From the NCBI GenBank assembly GCA_021770345.1, contig JAETRD010000001.1:310001-374000 (forward strand): a stretch of DNA of 64,000 nt, in the 5' to 3' direction. A model generated the notes under the pieces. That model was not told the DNA's origin. It saw nothing but the letters and a program-made list of their open reading frames with translations, and did no database searches. This document shows positions 25,592-34,855 of the stretch, one piece after another; position 1 is the stretch's first letter, and every line of letters starts with the position of its first letter. This DNA is from Lachnospiraceae bacterium (GTDB lineage Bacteria; Bacillota; Clostridia; Lachnospirales; Lachnospiraceae). The translations under genes and the position numbers were made by a program.

Positions 25592-28381
25592 TTATCGGCC
25601 TTCCTTCTGCACATCAAACTGAATACTGCTCAAGTCGGAATGGCATATCCGCTGGTCCTCCGGCGGCAGCTCCATGTAATGCTCCCCGAACAGATGGAGC
25701 AGATAGCTCTCCCATTTCACCGGCGCCATATACTCTTTTCCTTCCATTTCCATCGGCACGCCCGACTCAAACCAATCAGCCCCCAACACGCGCTTTCTCA
25801 TCGGCTGGTAATGGCTTCCGAAGCTGCACACATACTTCTTCCCGCTCAGCCGGTTGCTTGTCTTAAGCACAAGATCCCGCATCCGGTAGTGAAACCGTTT
25901 CGGCAGAAGATGACAAACCCAAAACAGTGCCCGGATTCCAGCCTTCTTCGAGTGGCTCCGCTGGTATGCACACAGCTGATGAAGGAAGGAGGCCAGATGG
26001 AGCAGCAGATTTCCGATGCGCTCGTTCTCCGGGAAATAGTCAAGCGGCAGAATATCCACAAAAATTCCCTTGTGCAGTTTTCTGTCGTCCCACTTCGGCT
26101 CTCTCACATAGGTTCCGTTTTTCCTTATCTTTGCCGCAATATTCGGATATCCCCGGTCAGTAAAGCTGTCCTGATAAAAATACTTTTCATTCAGCTCCGT
26201 CCTGCACACCTTCTTGAATGTCTCGTAATCTTTCCTCGGCATAACGATATCCATATCGTCGTCCCATGGAATAATCCCTTTATTCCGGACCGCACCGAGG
26301 AGCGTGCCTCCGTACAGATAATAGTGCAGATTGTGCTTTTCGCAGATCCGCACAATCTCGTCCAAAATCTCGATCAGCGTCGCCTGCAGCTCGTGCAGCG
26401 TATCCTGCTGCTCCGGCGTCAGATCGCGCGCAACCGTCTTATATACCGCGCTCCTGGCGCCCCCCTTATTAATCCGGAATGCCCGTTTCAGCTGCTTTAT
26501 CCTGTCCCCGTACGCCATGATATGATGCGCCTTTTTAAAGCCTCCCGGCGTCAGTTTCCTGATGTTGTTAAGCGCCTTCTGCTCCCTGTCGTCTCTGATG
26601 ACCTCCGCATAGATATATGCGGCATTTTCCTCGAGGAACCTTCTCATCATCTCAAAGTCGTCACGATGCTGTGCGATCGCCTCCGGCGTTATTTCACGGT
26701 ACATATGGCGCAGCCCGAGGACCGCGGAAACCGCATCCTTTGCCAGCTTCTTCTGAAGATCCGGATATTTTTCAACCAGATCCTGATAGCGGTTAATATA
26801 GGCCGTCACATAATTCATTCCGTTTTTTACGTTGCGCGTGTTGATAATGCTTGTCTCATTGTCAAAATAATAATACTTCGGCTCCCCGAGCATACCGACA
26901 GTCTTTGCATTTTCCAGCAGTTTATGCATGCAGAGCGTACCCTCGTAGGTTCTCCCCTCCGGGAACGCGAAGTTCTCAAACATCTCCCTGCGGAACAGTT
27001 TATTCCAGAACGTGCTCCGCAAAACAAAGCGGTTCACCAGCTCACGCATCGCCTCGTCTTTATTTAAGATCACATCCGTACCGTCACAGCGCGAGGTCAT
27101 GTTTTTGTTCGGCACAACCCTGTAATAGCGGCAGCTCACCACATCCGCCTTATACTCCGTCAATTTCCGATACAGATATTCATACATATCCGGCGCGCAC
27201 CAGTCGTCCGAATCCACAAATCCGATATAGTTTCCCGTCGCAGCGCCAAGTCCGGCATTTCTCGCCCCGCACAGCCCTTTATTCTGCTGATGGATCACCT
27301 TTATGCGGAAATCCTTCGCTGCGTATTCGTCGCAGATTGCCGGACACCGGTCCGGTGAGCCGTCGTCCACGAGAATGATTTCGAGATTGCGGTAGGTCTG
27401 TGCCAAAAGGCTCTCGACACATTTCCGCAGAAAAGCCTCCACCTTATAAACCGGCACAATCACACTGATCAGCGGCCCGTCCTTCCGGTACTGCCTGGCG
27501 AGTGCCGCATCCATATCCGCGCGGTTCTCCTCACAGAACGTGCGGATTCGCGGGATATCCACGCATTCCTCACCGGCTTCCCGCCCCGCTTCGTCCACCG
27601 CCCTGCCAAGTTCCTGCAGCACCTCGAGCAGATCGTCCGCCAGCTTTTCTCTGATCTGCGGATACCGGTCTTTCAAATACTCGTATCTCTCAAGATGCGC
27701 GATCACATAATCCGCGCTGTTCTGAACGCTTTTCTGGTAGATATAGCTTTTTTTGTTGCGGAAATAATAATATTTCGGCTGTCCGAGCAGAACGAGCCTG
27801 CCGCATTTTTCAATGAGCCGGTAAATCATTGCCGTCCCCTCATAAATCCGCCCTTCGGGGAACCGGATATCCCGGAAAAGCTCTCTTTTAAAGAGCTTAT
27901 TCCAGAATACGTTCCGTATCACAAAATGATTCACCAGTTCTTCCATCGCCTCGCCGGGGGTGAGGACGGCGTCCACGCCGTCACACCTGGCAGAAGTCGT
28001 TTTTCCCGGGATTACGCGATAGTAGCGGCAGCACGCGATATCTGCCTGACTTTTCCTGACGCCGTCCAGCAGATACGCAAACATATCCGGTGCACACCAG
28101 TCATCCGGGTCTACAAACCCGATATACGCGCCTTTCGCGATTTCCATGCCCGCATTGCGCGCGGCGCACACGCCGCGGTTCTCCTGATGTATCACTCTTA
28201 TGCGCGCATCCCTTTGGGCATATTCGTCGCAGAGCTCGCCGCTTCGGTCCGTAGAACCGTCATCAATCAAAATCAGCTCGAGATTATGGTATGTCTGGCT
28301 TATGACACTGTCCATGCATCGCGAGAAGTACGGCTCCACGTTGTACACCGGAATTATTACACTGATCAATTCATCCATCAT
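25592..28381 (-). CDS. Triple fusion GT2-GT2-LicD
   Basis: The 929-residue protein has three modules. Residues 1-300 and 302-620 are two family 2 glycosyltransferases, each with ISVI(I/V)PVY, the DDGS segment and an acidic DDW motif (DPDDW at 91-95). They resemble each other closely along their length, so they arose by internal duplication. Residues 655-905 form a LicD domain with YYLYGGTLLGAVR and WDDDMD near 703-710. LicD domains transfer phospho-polyols or phosphocholine from a CDP donor to a sugar. With tagD immediately downstream the donor may be CDP-glycerol. The protein could build a disaccharide and phosphorylate it in one chain. Ribosome site TGGAG, ATG at 28381 or 28378. Confidence 0.85.
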   Translation of the reverse strand: MMDELISVIIPVYNVEPYFSRCMDSVISQTYHNLELILIDDGSTDRSGELCDEYAQRDARIRVIHQENRGVCAARNAGMEIAKGAYIGFVDPDDWCAPDMFAYLLDGVRKSQADIACCRYYRVIPGKTTSARCDGVDAVLTPGEAMEELVNHFVIRNVFWNKLFKRELFRDIRFPEGRIYEGTAMIYRLIEKCGRLVLLGQPKYYYFRNKKSYIYQKSVQNSADYVIAHLERYEYLKDRYPQIREKLADDLLEVLQELGRAVDEAGREAGEECVDIPRIRTFCEENRADMDAALARQYRKDGPLISVIVPVYKVEAFLRKCVESLLAQTYRNLEIILVDDGSPDRCPAICDEYAAKDFRIKVIHQQNKGLCGARNAGLGAATGNYIGFVDSDDWCAPDMYEYLYRKLTEYKADVVSCRYYRVVPNKNMTSRCDGTDVILNKDEAMRELVNRFVLRSTFWNKLFRREMFENFAFPEGRTYEGTLCMHKLLENAKTVGMLGEPKYYYFDNETSIINTRNVKNGMNYVTAYINRYQDLVEKYPDLQKKLAKDAVSAVLGLRHMYREITPEAIAQHRDDFEMMRRFLEENAAYIYAEVIRDDREQKALNNIRKLTPGGFKKAHHIMAYGDRIKQLKRAFRINKGGARSAVYKTVARDLTPEQQDTLHELQATLIEILDEIVRICEKHNLHYYLYGGTLLGAVRNKGIIPWDDDMDIVMPRKDYETFKKVCRTELNEKYFYQDSFTDRGYPNIAAKIRKNGTYVREPKWDDRKLHKGIFVDILPLDYFPENERIGNLLLHLASFLHQLCAYQRSHSKKAGIRALFWVCHLLPKRFHYRMRDLVLKTSNRLSGKKYVCSFGSHYQPMRKRVLGADWFESGVPMEMEGKEYMAPVKWESYLLHLFGEHYMELPPEDQRICHSDLSSIQFDVQKEGR

Positions 28382-28389
28382 TCACTCCA

Positions 28390-30912
28390 CTACTTCACTT
28401 TAATTTTTTTAACGCCGCTGTCCTTTGAATAAACCTTTGCATCGCCCAGTTTCTTATAGGCAACTACCTTGAAATAATAGGTTTTCCCGGAATCGAGTCC
28501 CTTAATCGTTCCCGAAGTCGTCTTTCCCTTTTTCGCCTCCGCAACGGCTTCATATTTTCCGTCCGCAGATGTCGCGCAGTAGATGATATATCCGTCTGCC
28601 TTTGAGCTCTTAGACCAGGAAATCGCAACTTTACCTGTCGATGCCTTTACTTTTTTGATCTTTACCTTCGAAACAGACGGCGGATTTGACAGCATTCCGC
28701 TGCTGTTGAACCGGTAAGTCTTGCCGCCGATTTTCACGGAAGAATTCGGGCAAAGCTGTCCGTAATCGCTGAAATTATAGATCTTTTTGTCAATCTCGGT
28801 AACGCCGGTCACACGGTATCCCGTCTTGGGATCCAGATAATATTTCGCCCCGTCTATCTTCTTCCAGCCGGTGCACATCCGTCCCTTTGCATCGAAGAAA
28901 CAGCTGCCGCCGCCCTTATCCTTATAACTCCTCCAGCTCGATGTCTTGATCGTTCCGGACTTGTATACGGCATAGTAATATTTTCCGATTTTAATGCGTT
29001 TCCAGTTCGAATCGCCTTTTAACAGGACTCCGTCCTTGTCAAAATAATACAGCTTTCCCTTGATGGTCTGGAACCCGACAAGCATCCGCCCCTTCGAATC
29101 GGCATATCTCGTTTTGTTCTTCTTGTCCGTGACCATCTTGTTCGTGTAAAGCGCGCCGGCATCCGAGAACAGATAATATTTGCCGCCCACCGAAGCTTTT
29201 CCTGTCGCCGCGTAGCCGGTCTTTGAATTTAAGTAATATTTCTTTCCGCTCAGTTTCAGCCAGCCGGTCACCATCTTTCCGTCCTCGCCGAAATATCTCT
29301 TCCCCTTGGAATCCTTGACCCACTTATTCGTGTGCATACTGCCGTAATCCGAAAAGCTGTAGGTATTGCTGCCGACCTTCGTCACGCCGGTCGCGCAGTA
29401 GCCGCTCTTGGAATTCAGATAGTACTTCTTCCCACTCAGCGTCAGCCAGCCGGTAGCCATCTCTCCTGTCTTTCCGAAATACCGTCTGCCGCCCGAATAT
29501 TCCATCCACCCCGACGTCTTGATCAGGCCGGACGTATAGATTGCGTAGTACTTTCCGTTAATCTTCTGCGGGGTCCACTTCGCGTCGCCCAGCCGCAGAT
29601 CTCCGTCGCTTTCAAAGTAGTAGTACTTTCCTTCCACATTGCTCAGACCGACTGCCATGACATCCGTGTCTTTCGCAAAATACCGCCGCTCGGTTCTCCC
29701 GTCTGCAAGCTCGTAGTTTTTCCAACCCTTATAGACTTTAACACCGTTTTCTATCACATAGGTGCCGGCCTCTCTGCATCCTCCGGTTCCTAAATAGTAA
29801 ACCTTTCCGTCAATCTTCTGCACACCCGTGAGCAGTTTACCGGTGCTGTCAAAATAATAATAGTCGTATTTTTCATATACGCCGTCCGAACCGAACACCT
29901 TCGCCCATCCCGGCGTGTTAATCTTCGTGGTAATTCCCTGGCGATACATATTGATCACATCGTTGTTGACGTCGATGATCAGAGACTTCTTTTCCTCCCC
30001 GAGCGTATAGACAAATCCATACTGGCTGCAGGCATATCTGGCCGGGTAGGTCTTCCGGTGTTTCTTCCCCTCGGTGCCGTATTCTACAAGCTCCGTCGCT
30101 CCTCCGTTTGTCGCGAAGGATACCTTCGGCTGTACGCAGTCGATAAACGCCTCCGTGTTTGCGGGCGGCATTCCGTGGTGTGAAATCTTATAAATATCAG
30201 ACTTTAGTGCGGAACCATATTTCTTAACCAGCGCCGCCTCGCCCTCTTCCTTGCAGTCGCCCGCCGTCAGATATGTCGTCGTACCGCAGGTAACCCGCGC
30301 AACCAGCGAGCAGTTATTCTCGTATGTGTCCTCCGGCTTCTCGTCATCCTCGGCGCCGTTTTTGTCAACGCTGAACGACCCGGGATTTACCGGTCCGATA
30401 ATCTCAATCTTTGCATCCCCGATTGTGAAGCTGTCGCCCACATTCAGTTCTACCACGCCTTTAGCCGAACCGATCGTCGGGAACTTCTTATCAAAAACCG
30501 CGCGTATCTTCTCATAATTCCATGACACGTCCAGCTTGCTGATCATGGATTCCGCCGGCAGGTATATTTTGTTTATCTTAAACGCGGACGTCAGCTTGTC
30601 AAAGCCTGCTCCGTCCGTAAGCCCCGCGGTGTGGTCCCCGTGGAAATGGCTGATATACAAAGACAGCTCCTTTACCCCGAGAGACTGCAAATAGGCCTTC
30701 ACCTTATCGTAAGATCTCTCGTCCCCGCAGTCCATCAGAAGATACTGCCCTTCCGATTCAAGCAGGACCGCATCTCCGTTTACCTCCCCGAGGTAAATCG
30801 CATGGATTTTCATCTGACTGCCGGCCGCCGCACTCGACGATACATTCGGTATCAGAAGCGTGCATACCAGTGCAAACATGCATAACAATAGTTTTCGAAT
30901 TCCGTTTTTCAT
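28390..30912 (-). CDS. Secreted metallo-beta-lactamase-fold hydrolase with cell-wall-binding repeats (Pce-like layout)
   Basis: The 840-residue protein has a signal peptide (residues 1-30), a metallo-beta-lactamase-fold domain (34-330) with the zinc motif HFHGDH at 89-94 and a later SHHG, a long run of aromatic cell-wall-binding repeats (about 345-745, units like W-x-x-x-GKRYFG-GKMVTGW) and one C-terminal Fn3-like domain. The order resembles pneumococcal phosphorylcholine esterase Pce, in which an MBL domain removes phosphocholine and choline-binding repeats hold the wall. ComEC-like MBL hydrolases are the alternative. It sits between glycan genes of the teichoic-acid-like operon, so it may trim a phospho-substituent of that polymer. 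GGGAGGAAA precedes the ATG. Confidence 0.78.
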   Translation of the reverse strand: MKNGIRKLLLCMFALVCTLLIPNVSSSAAAGSQMKIHAIYLGEVNGDAVLLESEGQYLLMDCGDERSYDKVKAYLQSLGVKELSLYISHFHGDHTAGLTDGAGFDKLTSAFKINKIYLPAESMISKLDVSWNYEKIRAVFDKKFPTIGSAKGVVELNVGDSFTIGDAKIEIIGPVNPGSFSVDKNGAEDDEKPEDTYENNCSLVARVTCGTTTYLTAGDCKEEGEAALVKKYGSALKSDIYKISHHGMPPANTEAFIDCVQPKVSFATNGGATELVEYGTEGKKHRKTYPARYACSQYGFVYTLGEEKKSLIIDVNNDVINMYRQGITTKINTPGWAKVFGSDGVYEKYDYYYFDSTGKLLTGVQKIDGKVYYLGTGGCREAGTYVIENGVKVYKGWKNYELADGRTERRYFAKDTDVMAVGLSNVEGKYYYFESDGDLRLGDAKWTPQKINGKYYAIYTSGLIKTSGWMEYSGGRRYFGKTGEMATGWLTLSGKKYYLNSKSGYCATGVTKVGSNTYSFSDYGSMHTNKWVKDSKGKRYFGEDGKMVTGWLKLSGKKYYLNSKTGYAATGKASVGGKYYLFSDAGALYTNKMVTDKKNKTRYADSKGRMLVGFQTIKGKLYYFDKDGVLLKGDSNWKRIKIGKYYYAVYKSGTIKTSSWRSYKDKGGGSCFFDAKGRMCTGWKKIDGAKYYLDPKTGYRVTGVTEIDKKIYNFSDYGQLCPNSSVKIGGKTYRFNSSGMLSNPPSVSKVKIKKVKASTGKVAISWSKSSKADGYIIYCATSADGKYEAVAEAKKGKTTSGTIKGLDSGKTYYFKVVAYKKLGDAKVYSKDSGVKKIKVK

Positions 30913-30930
30913 ACCGTTTTCCTCCCATCT

Positions 30931-31908
30931 TCAAATTTCTATCTGTCTTCTCTTACAGATACGTCGGCATTCCATCCACAGTAATTGAAAGCTTACGCCG
31001 CCGTCATAGCGTTTCATGATTGCGGCCTCCTGCTTTTCAAGCGGATCGAGCAGCGCTCCTGCGCACAGACCCGGCTCCACTTTCCGATAAAATTCCTTTA
31101 ACTTTTTAAAATCCTCCCCTTTCCTCAGTCCATCCCTGACCAGCTTGCGGTACGAGAGAAAAAACTGTCTCAACAATTCCCCCGCAAGCTCCGGATGCGT
31201 TTTTGCCATATCTTCATATCTGACTCTGTGCGCATCGCACCTCGCCAGATTCGTAATTTGCTTTTTTCCGTTTGTGATACCCCCTTTTCTCTGGAGGTAA
31301 TTATATTTGGGTTCTTTCAGCAGAAGTATGCGCTCCGCCCTTTCCATCACACGGTAGGTCGTCAGAATATCCTCAAAATTGCGGCCGGCCGGGAAACGGA
31401 TTTCCTGCATGAGTCGCCGCTCTATCATCTGGCTGCACACATAATTCTGAATTTTGCCGTTCCTGCTGAGTTCCCGCAATGCTACATCCCGGCTGAGCAC
31501 CTCGTCTTTCGAGACCGAACGGATCCTCCTGCGCCCTCCCGTGACAAGATACATTCCGCATATTGCCATCTGCGCCTCTTCTTTCTCTATTCTATGCACC
31601 ATATAGGAGACCATATCCCGTTCGATCCAGTCATCACTGTCCACAAATACCAGATAATCCCCTTCCGCTCTGTCCATGCCCGCGTTTCTCGCCGCAGACA
31701 GGCCGCCGTTTTTCTGATGAATCACCTGAATCCTGCCGTCTCTGTCCGCATATCGGTCACAGATTGCTCCGGATGCGTCCGTGGAACCGTCGTCAACCAG
31801 AATAATCTGCAGGTTTGCATAATCCTGTCCGCAGATGCTGTCAAGGCATTTCTCTATATATTGTTCAACGTTATATACCGGTACGATCACACTGACTAAA
31901 CCTGACAA
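30931..31908 (-). CDS. Family 2 glycosyltransferase
   Basis: The 325-residue protein has the GT-A start LVSVIVPVYNVEQYI, DDGSTDASG near residue 40 and the metal-binding VDSDDW near 92. Its C-terminal half, with FPAGRNFEDI, resembles the two GT2 modules of the LicD fusion, pointing to a common origin. It is cytosolic and probably adds a sugar to a lipid-linked or polyol-phosphate chain. The start is a TTG at 31908 behind GAGGGGAAA. The next gene upstream encodes a TagF-like transferase. Confidence 0.85.
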   Translation of the reverse strand: MSGLVSVIVPVYNVEQYIEKCLDSICGQDYANLQIILVDDGSTDASGAICDRYADRDGRIQVIHQKNGGLSAARNAGMDRAEGDYLVFVDSDDWIERDMVSYMVHRIEKEEAQMAICGMYLVTGGRRRIRSVSKDEVLSRDVALRELSRNGKIQNYVCSQMIERRLMQEIRFPAGRNFEDILTTYRVMERAERILLLKEPKYNYLQRKGGITNGKKQITNLARCDAHRVRYEDMAKTHPELAGELLRQFFLSYRKLVRDGLRKGEDFKKLKEFYRKVEPGLCAGALLDPLEKQEAAIMKRYDGGVSFQLLWMECRRICKRRQIEI

Positions 31909-31920
31909 TTTCCCCTCTTT

Positions 31921-33117
31921 TCACAAGCGCACGATCTGTTCATAAATGCGTTTACAATTATTTCTGTCACGCAGCACAAAAAAATTTTCCACCCGCGCCA
32001 GATATTTCGGCGTCATCTGCGCGCCACTTTCGAGTATCTGTTCGAGATTGTCCATAAGATTCCCAAACTCTGTACACACTTCGCCGAAACCGTCTTCCCT
32101 GTAATCAAAATATCCCTTCTTAAAATGCTTTTCCCTGTATTCTGCCTCGTCAAACTGGTAGTACAGCAGCGGCTTTTTCATATAGGCAAAATCCATCGCC
32201 GTGCTCGAGTAATCGGTAATCATACAGGCCGCTTTCATCATCAACGGCTGAATATCCGCATCCTTCCATGTCGCGCAGCAGACTCTGTCCGAAATCTGTT
32301 TCCCGGAGGAAAAGCTCTCCGTCATATTTCTGTGCGGAAAAAATACCAGTTTATAATCGTACCGCTCCAGCAGCTCCCGAAGCCGTTCCGACTCCAGAAA
32401 TCCCATCCACTTTTGGTAGTATTCCGTGTGTTCGATATGGGACAGACGGTTCTCATAGGGGTTGCTGCTCGTCTCATACAGCCAGCGCCGCCATGTCGGC
32501 GCAGCGAGAATCAGCTTTTCGGTCTCCCTGTCCGGACGCAGCAGATTGTCAAACCGCGGGAACCCGGTATATGCCACATACCCTTTCGGATATCCGAATT
32601 TTTCTTTTATGAACTCGTACTCCGGCTTCGCCCCGCAGATAAACAGGCGCATTTTGGTGTTGTCATAATAAAACATTTCCGCATCGTCTTTCGTGATGCC
32701 ATGCTGTAAAAACACGCGCGTGTTTCTGAGCAGACCGTATACCTCAAGCACATAACACACCGCCGCATTCGGCTTTCCGCTCTTCTGCGAACTGATGTTC
32801 ACCCGCGCACAAAGATAATAAATCCAGTGACGCAACGTGCCGTAATCCACGCATTCGCCGAGGCGCCTGACACGCGCGTAGTCCGGCGATGCAAAATCAA
32901 TCGCGTACACGACATCCTGTTCAGGATGGCACCGCCGCATATATCGATAAAACCAGTATCCGTTATCCCGCGCCTCCATCTGGTACTCGGATACCAGCCA
33001 CATATCTTTTCTTTTTCTTTTCATAAAGAACGCGGGGACGATCGCCAGCAGAAATAAAAATATATGCCCCACATCCCTGATGTCTGCCGTTTTTAGCTTT
33101 TCCCAGAATTTTTTCAA
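31921..33117 (-). CDS. CDP-glycerol glycerophosphotransferase (TagF/TagB family)
   Basis: The 398-residue protein has the GT-B-like fold of teichoic acid polymerases, with FLQHGITKDD near residue 150 and ITDYSSTAMDFAY near 300, both typical of the family, and an N-terminal membrane-associating helix. It transfers glycerol phosphate (or ribitol phosphate in some relatives) from the CDP donor to a lipid-linked acceptor at the inner membrane face. tagD in the same operon supplies CDP-glycerol. I chose the TTG at 33117 because GAGGAGAG lies seven bases upstream; a longer frame would start inside the ABC gene. Whether it primes or polymerises is open. Confidence 0.87.
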   Translation of the reverse strand: MKKFWEKLKTADIRDVGHIFLFLLAIVPAFFMKRKRKDMWLVSEYQMEARDNGYWFYRYMRRCHPEQDVVYAIDFASPDYARVRRLGECVDYGTLRHWIYYLCARVNISSQKSGKPNAAVCYVLEVYGLLRNTRVFLQHGITKDDAEMFYYDNTKMRLFICGAKPEYEFIKEKFGYPKGYVAYTGFPRFDNLLRPDRETEKLILAAPTWRRWLYETSSNPYENRLSHIEHTEYYQKWMGFLESERLRELLERYDYKLVFFPHRNMTESFSSGKQISDRVCCATWKDADIQPLMMKAACMITDYSSTAMDFAYMKKPLLYYQFDEAEYREKHFKKGYFDYREDGFGEVCTEFGNLMDNLEQILESGAQMTPKYLARVENFFVLRDRNNCKRIYEQIVRL

Positions 33118-33136
33118 GCCTTCTCTCCTCGAACGA

Positions 33137-33871
33137 TTACTGCATAAACTCCTTGTACTCGTCAAGCACTTCTTTCGGATTTCCGATTTTCTTGATCACG
33201 CCCTCATGCATCCACATCACCTCATCGCAGAGCTCCTCCAGGGTATCCGTATTATGAGAGACAATAATCACCGTGCGGTCTTTATTTTCAATCAGCTTTT
33301 TCATCTTCTTATAGCTTTTCTTTTTAAATTTGTGGTCGCCCACGCTCAACACCTCGTCGACCAGCATGATATCCGTCTCAAGGATTGCCGTAATCGAAAA
33401 TGCAAGCTTGGAATGCATTCCGCTCGAGTAGGTCCGCACCGGCATGTCGATAAATTCCCCGAGTTCCGCGAACTCGATAATCTCGTCTGCCTTTGCTTTG
33501 ATTTCCTCCTCACTGAACCCCAGAAGCATACCCGAAAGCATGATATTCTGCCGTCCTGTCAGCTCCTTCTGAAATCCGACGCCGATGGACAGCAGTGAAA
33601 CGCTGTGTCCGTGCAGGTCGATCTCGCCCTCGTCGGGGGCAAAGATGCCCGCGATCGCGCGCAGCATCGTTGATTTCCCGCTTCCGTTCTTTCCGATAAT
33701 GCCAAGGATTTTCCCCTCCTCAATCTGGAACGAGACACGCTTTACGGCCTCAAAGTACTGCTTTTCGTTTTTCTTCCTGTGGAATAACTGTTTCTTTATC
33801 GAATATGATTTCAGGTTCCGGTAGCGGATGCTGACATCCGTCACCGTAACCGAATACTTTTTTTCTGCCAT
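33137..33871 (-). CDS. Polysaccharide/teichoic acid ABC exporter, ATP-binding subunit (TagH-like)
   Basis: The 244-residue ATPase has Walker A GKNGSGKST near residue 60, the signature YSSGMHSKLAFS near 145 and Walker B IMLVDEVLSVGD near 165, as in TagH/KpsT/RfbE subunits. It stops after the core and lacks the long C-terminal carbohydrate-binding domain of some relatives. With the permease encoded just upstream it exports a lipid-linked chain. The ATG at 33871 overlaps the permease stop region and follows AAGGTG. Confidence 0.9.
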   Translation of the reverse strand: MAEKKYSVTVTDVSIRYRNLKSYSIKKQLFHRKKNEKQYFEAVKRVSFQIEEGKILGIIGKNGSGKSTMLRAIAGIFAPDEGEIDLHGHSVSLLSIGVGFQKELTGRQNIMLSGMLLGFSEEEIKAKADEIIEFAELGEFIDMPVRTYSSGMHSKLAFSITAILETDIMLVDEVLSVGDHKFKKKSYKKMKKLIENKDRTVIIVSHNTDTLEELCDEVMWMHEGVIKKIGNPKEVLDEYKEFMQ

Positions 33872-33873
33872 TG

Positions 33874-34668
33874 TCAAATCACCTTTACATAGCTGTTTTC
33901 ATTGCGATAGATGGTCCGGACTCCCACAACACAAATCAGCAGCGAAATCAAAAACCACACCACCATCAGCTTTCTGCCCGGCGTTTCCGCATAAATCAGG
34001 CTGCTGCGCATAGATATGATAATATAGGCCATCGGGTTTGCCTTCCCGAGCACCGCCGCAAGCGCCGGATGATTTTTCCCGAGCCTGCTCTCAATCGAAA
34101 AAAAGATACCGGTCAGGTAGAAAAGCAGGCGCAGCACTATCCCCACAACGTTTGAGAGATCCTCCACAAACACGCCGAAGTGCAGTAAAATACACATAAT
34201 TCCAAAGTTGAGCAGCCAGAGATCAATCATCAGCGGAATGACATACAGCAGATTGATGCTGACCGGAATCCGGTATGCGATCATCATCAGGATGACAATC
34301 CCGAAGGATATCAGCATCTTAAAACCGTTTACCATCATCTTTGACAGGATCAGAACAAATTTCGGAATATAAACCTTTGACACGATCGCCTTGTTCTTTT
34401 TTACCATTTTGACGCTGCTGCGCACATTGCGCGTAAAAAAGTCCCAGAACGTGATCCCGATGAAAATAAATACCGGGAAATGCGGCTCCGACGCATTGAA
34501 CACATATCCGAAAATCAGCGTGTATATCAGCATAAAACAGATAGGCTCCAGAATCCACCACACCCAGTTCAGATAGGATCCTGCAACCTCCGCGAGCAAT
34601 TCCGCTTTCGCCGAATAAAATGCATACTTATAATGTTTCTTCAGATCCGCTATAAATTTCGTTCGCAT
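33874..34668 (-). CDS. Polysaccharide/teichoic acid ABC exporter, permease subunit (TagG-like)
   Basis: The 264-residue protein has six membrane helices and the ABC-2 permease features of TagG (YLNWVWWILEPICFMLIY near residue 32). It is the first gene of the teichoic-acid-like operon, behind a strong predicted promoter. It pairs with the ATPase 3 bases downstream. The substrate is probably the glycerol-phosphate-bearing chain made by the downstream genes, as inferred from context. Confidence 0.9.
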   Translation of the reverse strand: MRTKFIADLKKHYKYAFYSAKAELLAEVAGSYLNWVWWILEPICFMLIYTLIFGYVFNASEPHFPVFIFIGITFWDFFTRNVRSSVKMVKKNKAIVSKVYIPKFVLILSKMMVNGFKMLISFGIVILMMIAYRIPVSINLLYVIPLMIDLWLLNFGIMCILLHFGVFVEDLSNVVGIVLRLLFYLTGIFFSIESRLGKNHPALAAVLGKANPMAYIIISMRSSLIYAETPGRKLMVVWFLISLLICVVGVRTIYRNENSYVKVI

Positions 34669-34717
34669 TGTATCATTTCTCTTTCCATAATTATACTCAT
34701 TCTACCCTATTTTATAT

Positions 34718-34746
34718 ATTATACCATTTTTTGCATTTACATGCAA
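34718..34746 (-). promoter_or_regulatory. Predicted promoter of the tagG-like operon
   Basis: On the minus strand TTGCAT (34741-34746) and TATAAT (34718-34723) are separated by 17 bases, about 50 bases before the permease ATG. A second TATAAT-like box lies near 34690. Confidence 0.7.
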
Positions 34747-34774
34747 TCGTTCCTGTCATTTTACGTTTTACCGC

Positions 34775-34825
34775 AAAAAAGAAGCAGTGCTCCGTGGCAA
34801 AAATTTCGCCACGGAGCGCCGCTTC
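34775..34825 (-). terminator. Intrinsic terminator after the amidase gene
   Basis: A stem of about 18 base pairs (GAAGCAGTGCTCCGTGGC at 34781-34798 with its complement at 34808-34825, two mismatches) is followed on the minus strand by six T (34775-34780). It closes the amidase transcript and separates it from the tagG promoter. Confidence 0.85.
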
Positions 34826-34855
34826 CTCTCTGACTATGGGTTTGTCTCGCTCTTT

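Noticed and set aside
25493-27067. Long plus-strand open frame of 524 codons antisense to the LicD fusion gene
   Set aside because: It is a shadow: the opposite strand encodes recognisable GT2 and LicD motifs throughout, and the plus frame has no ribosome site or recognisable domain.
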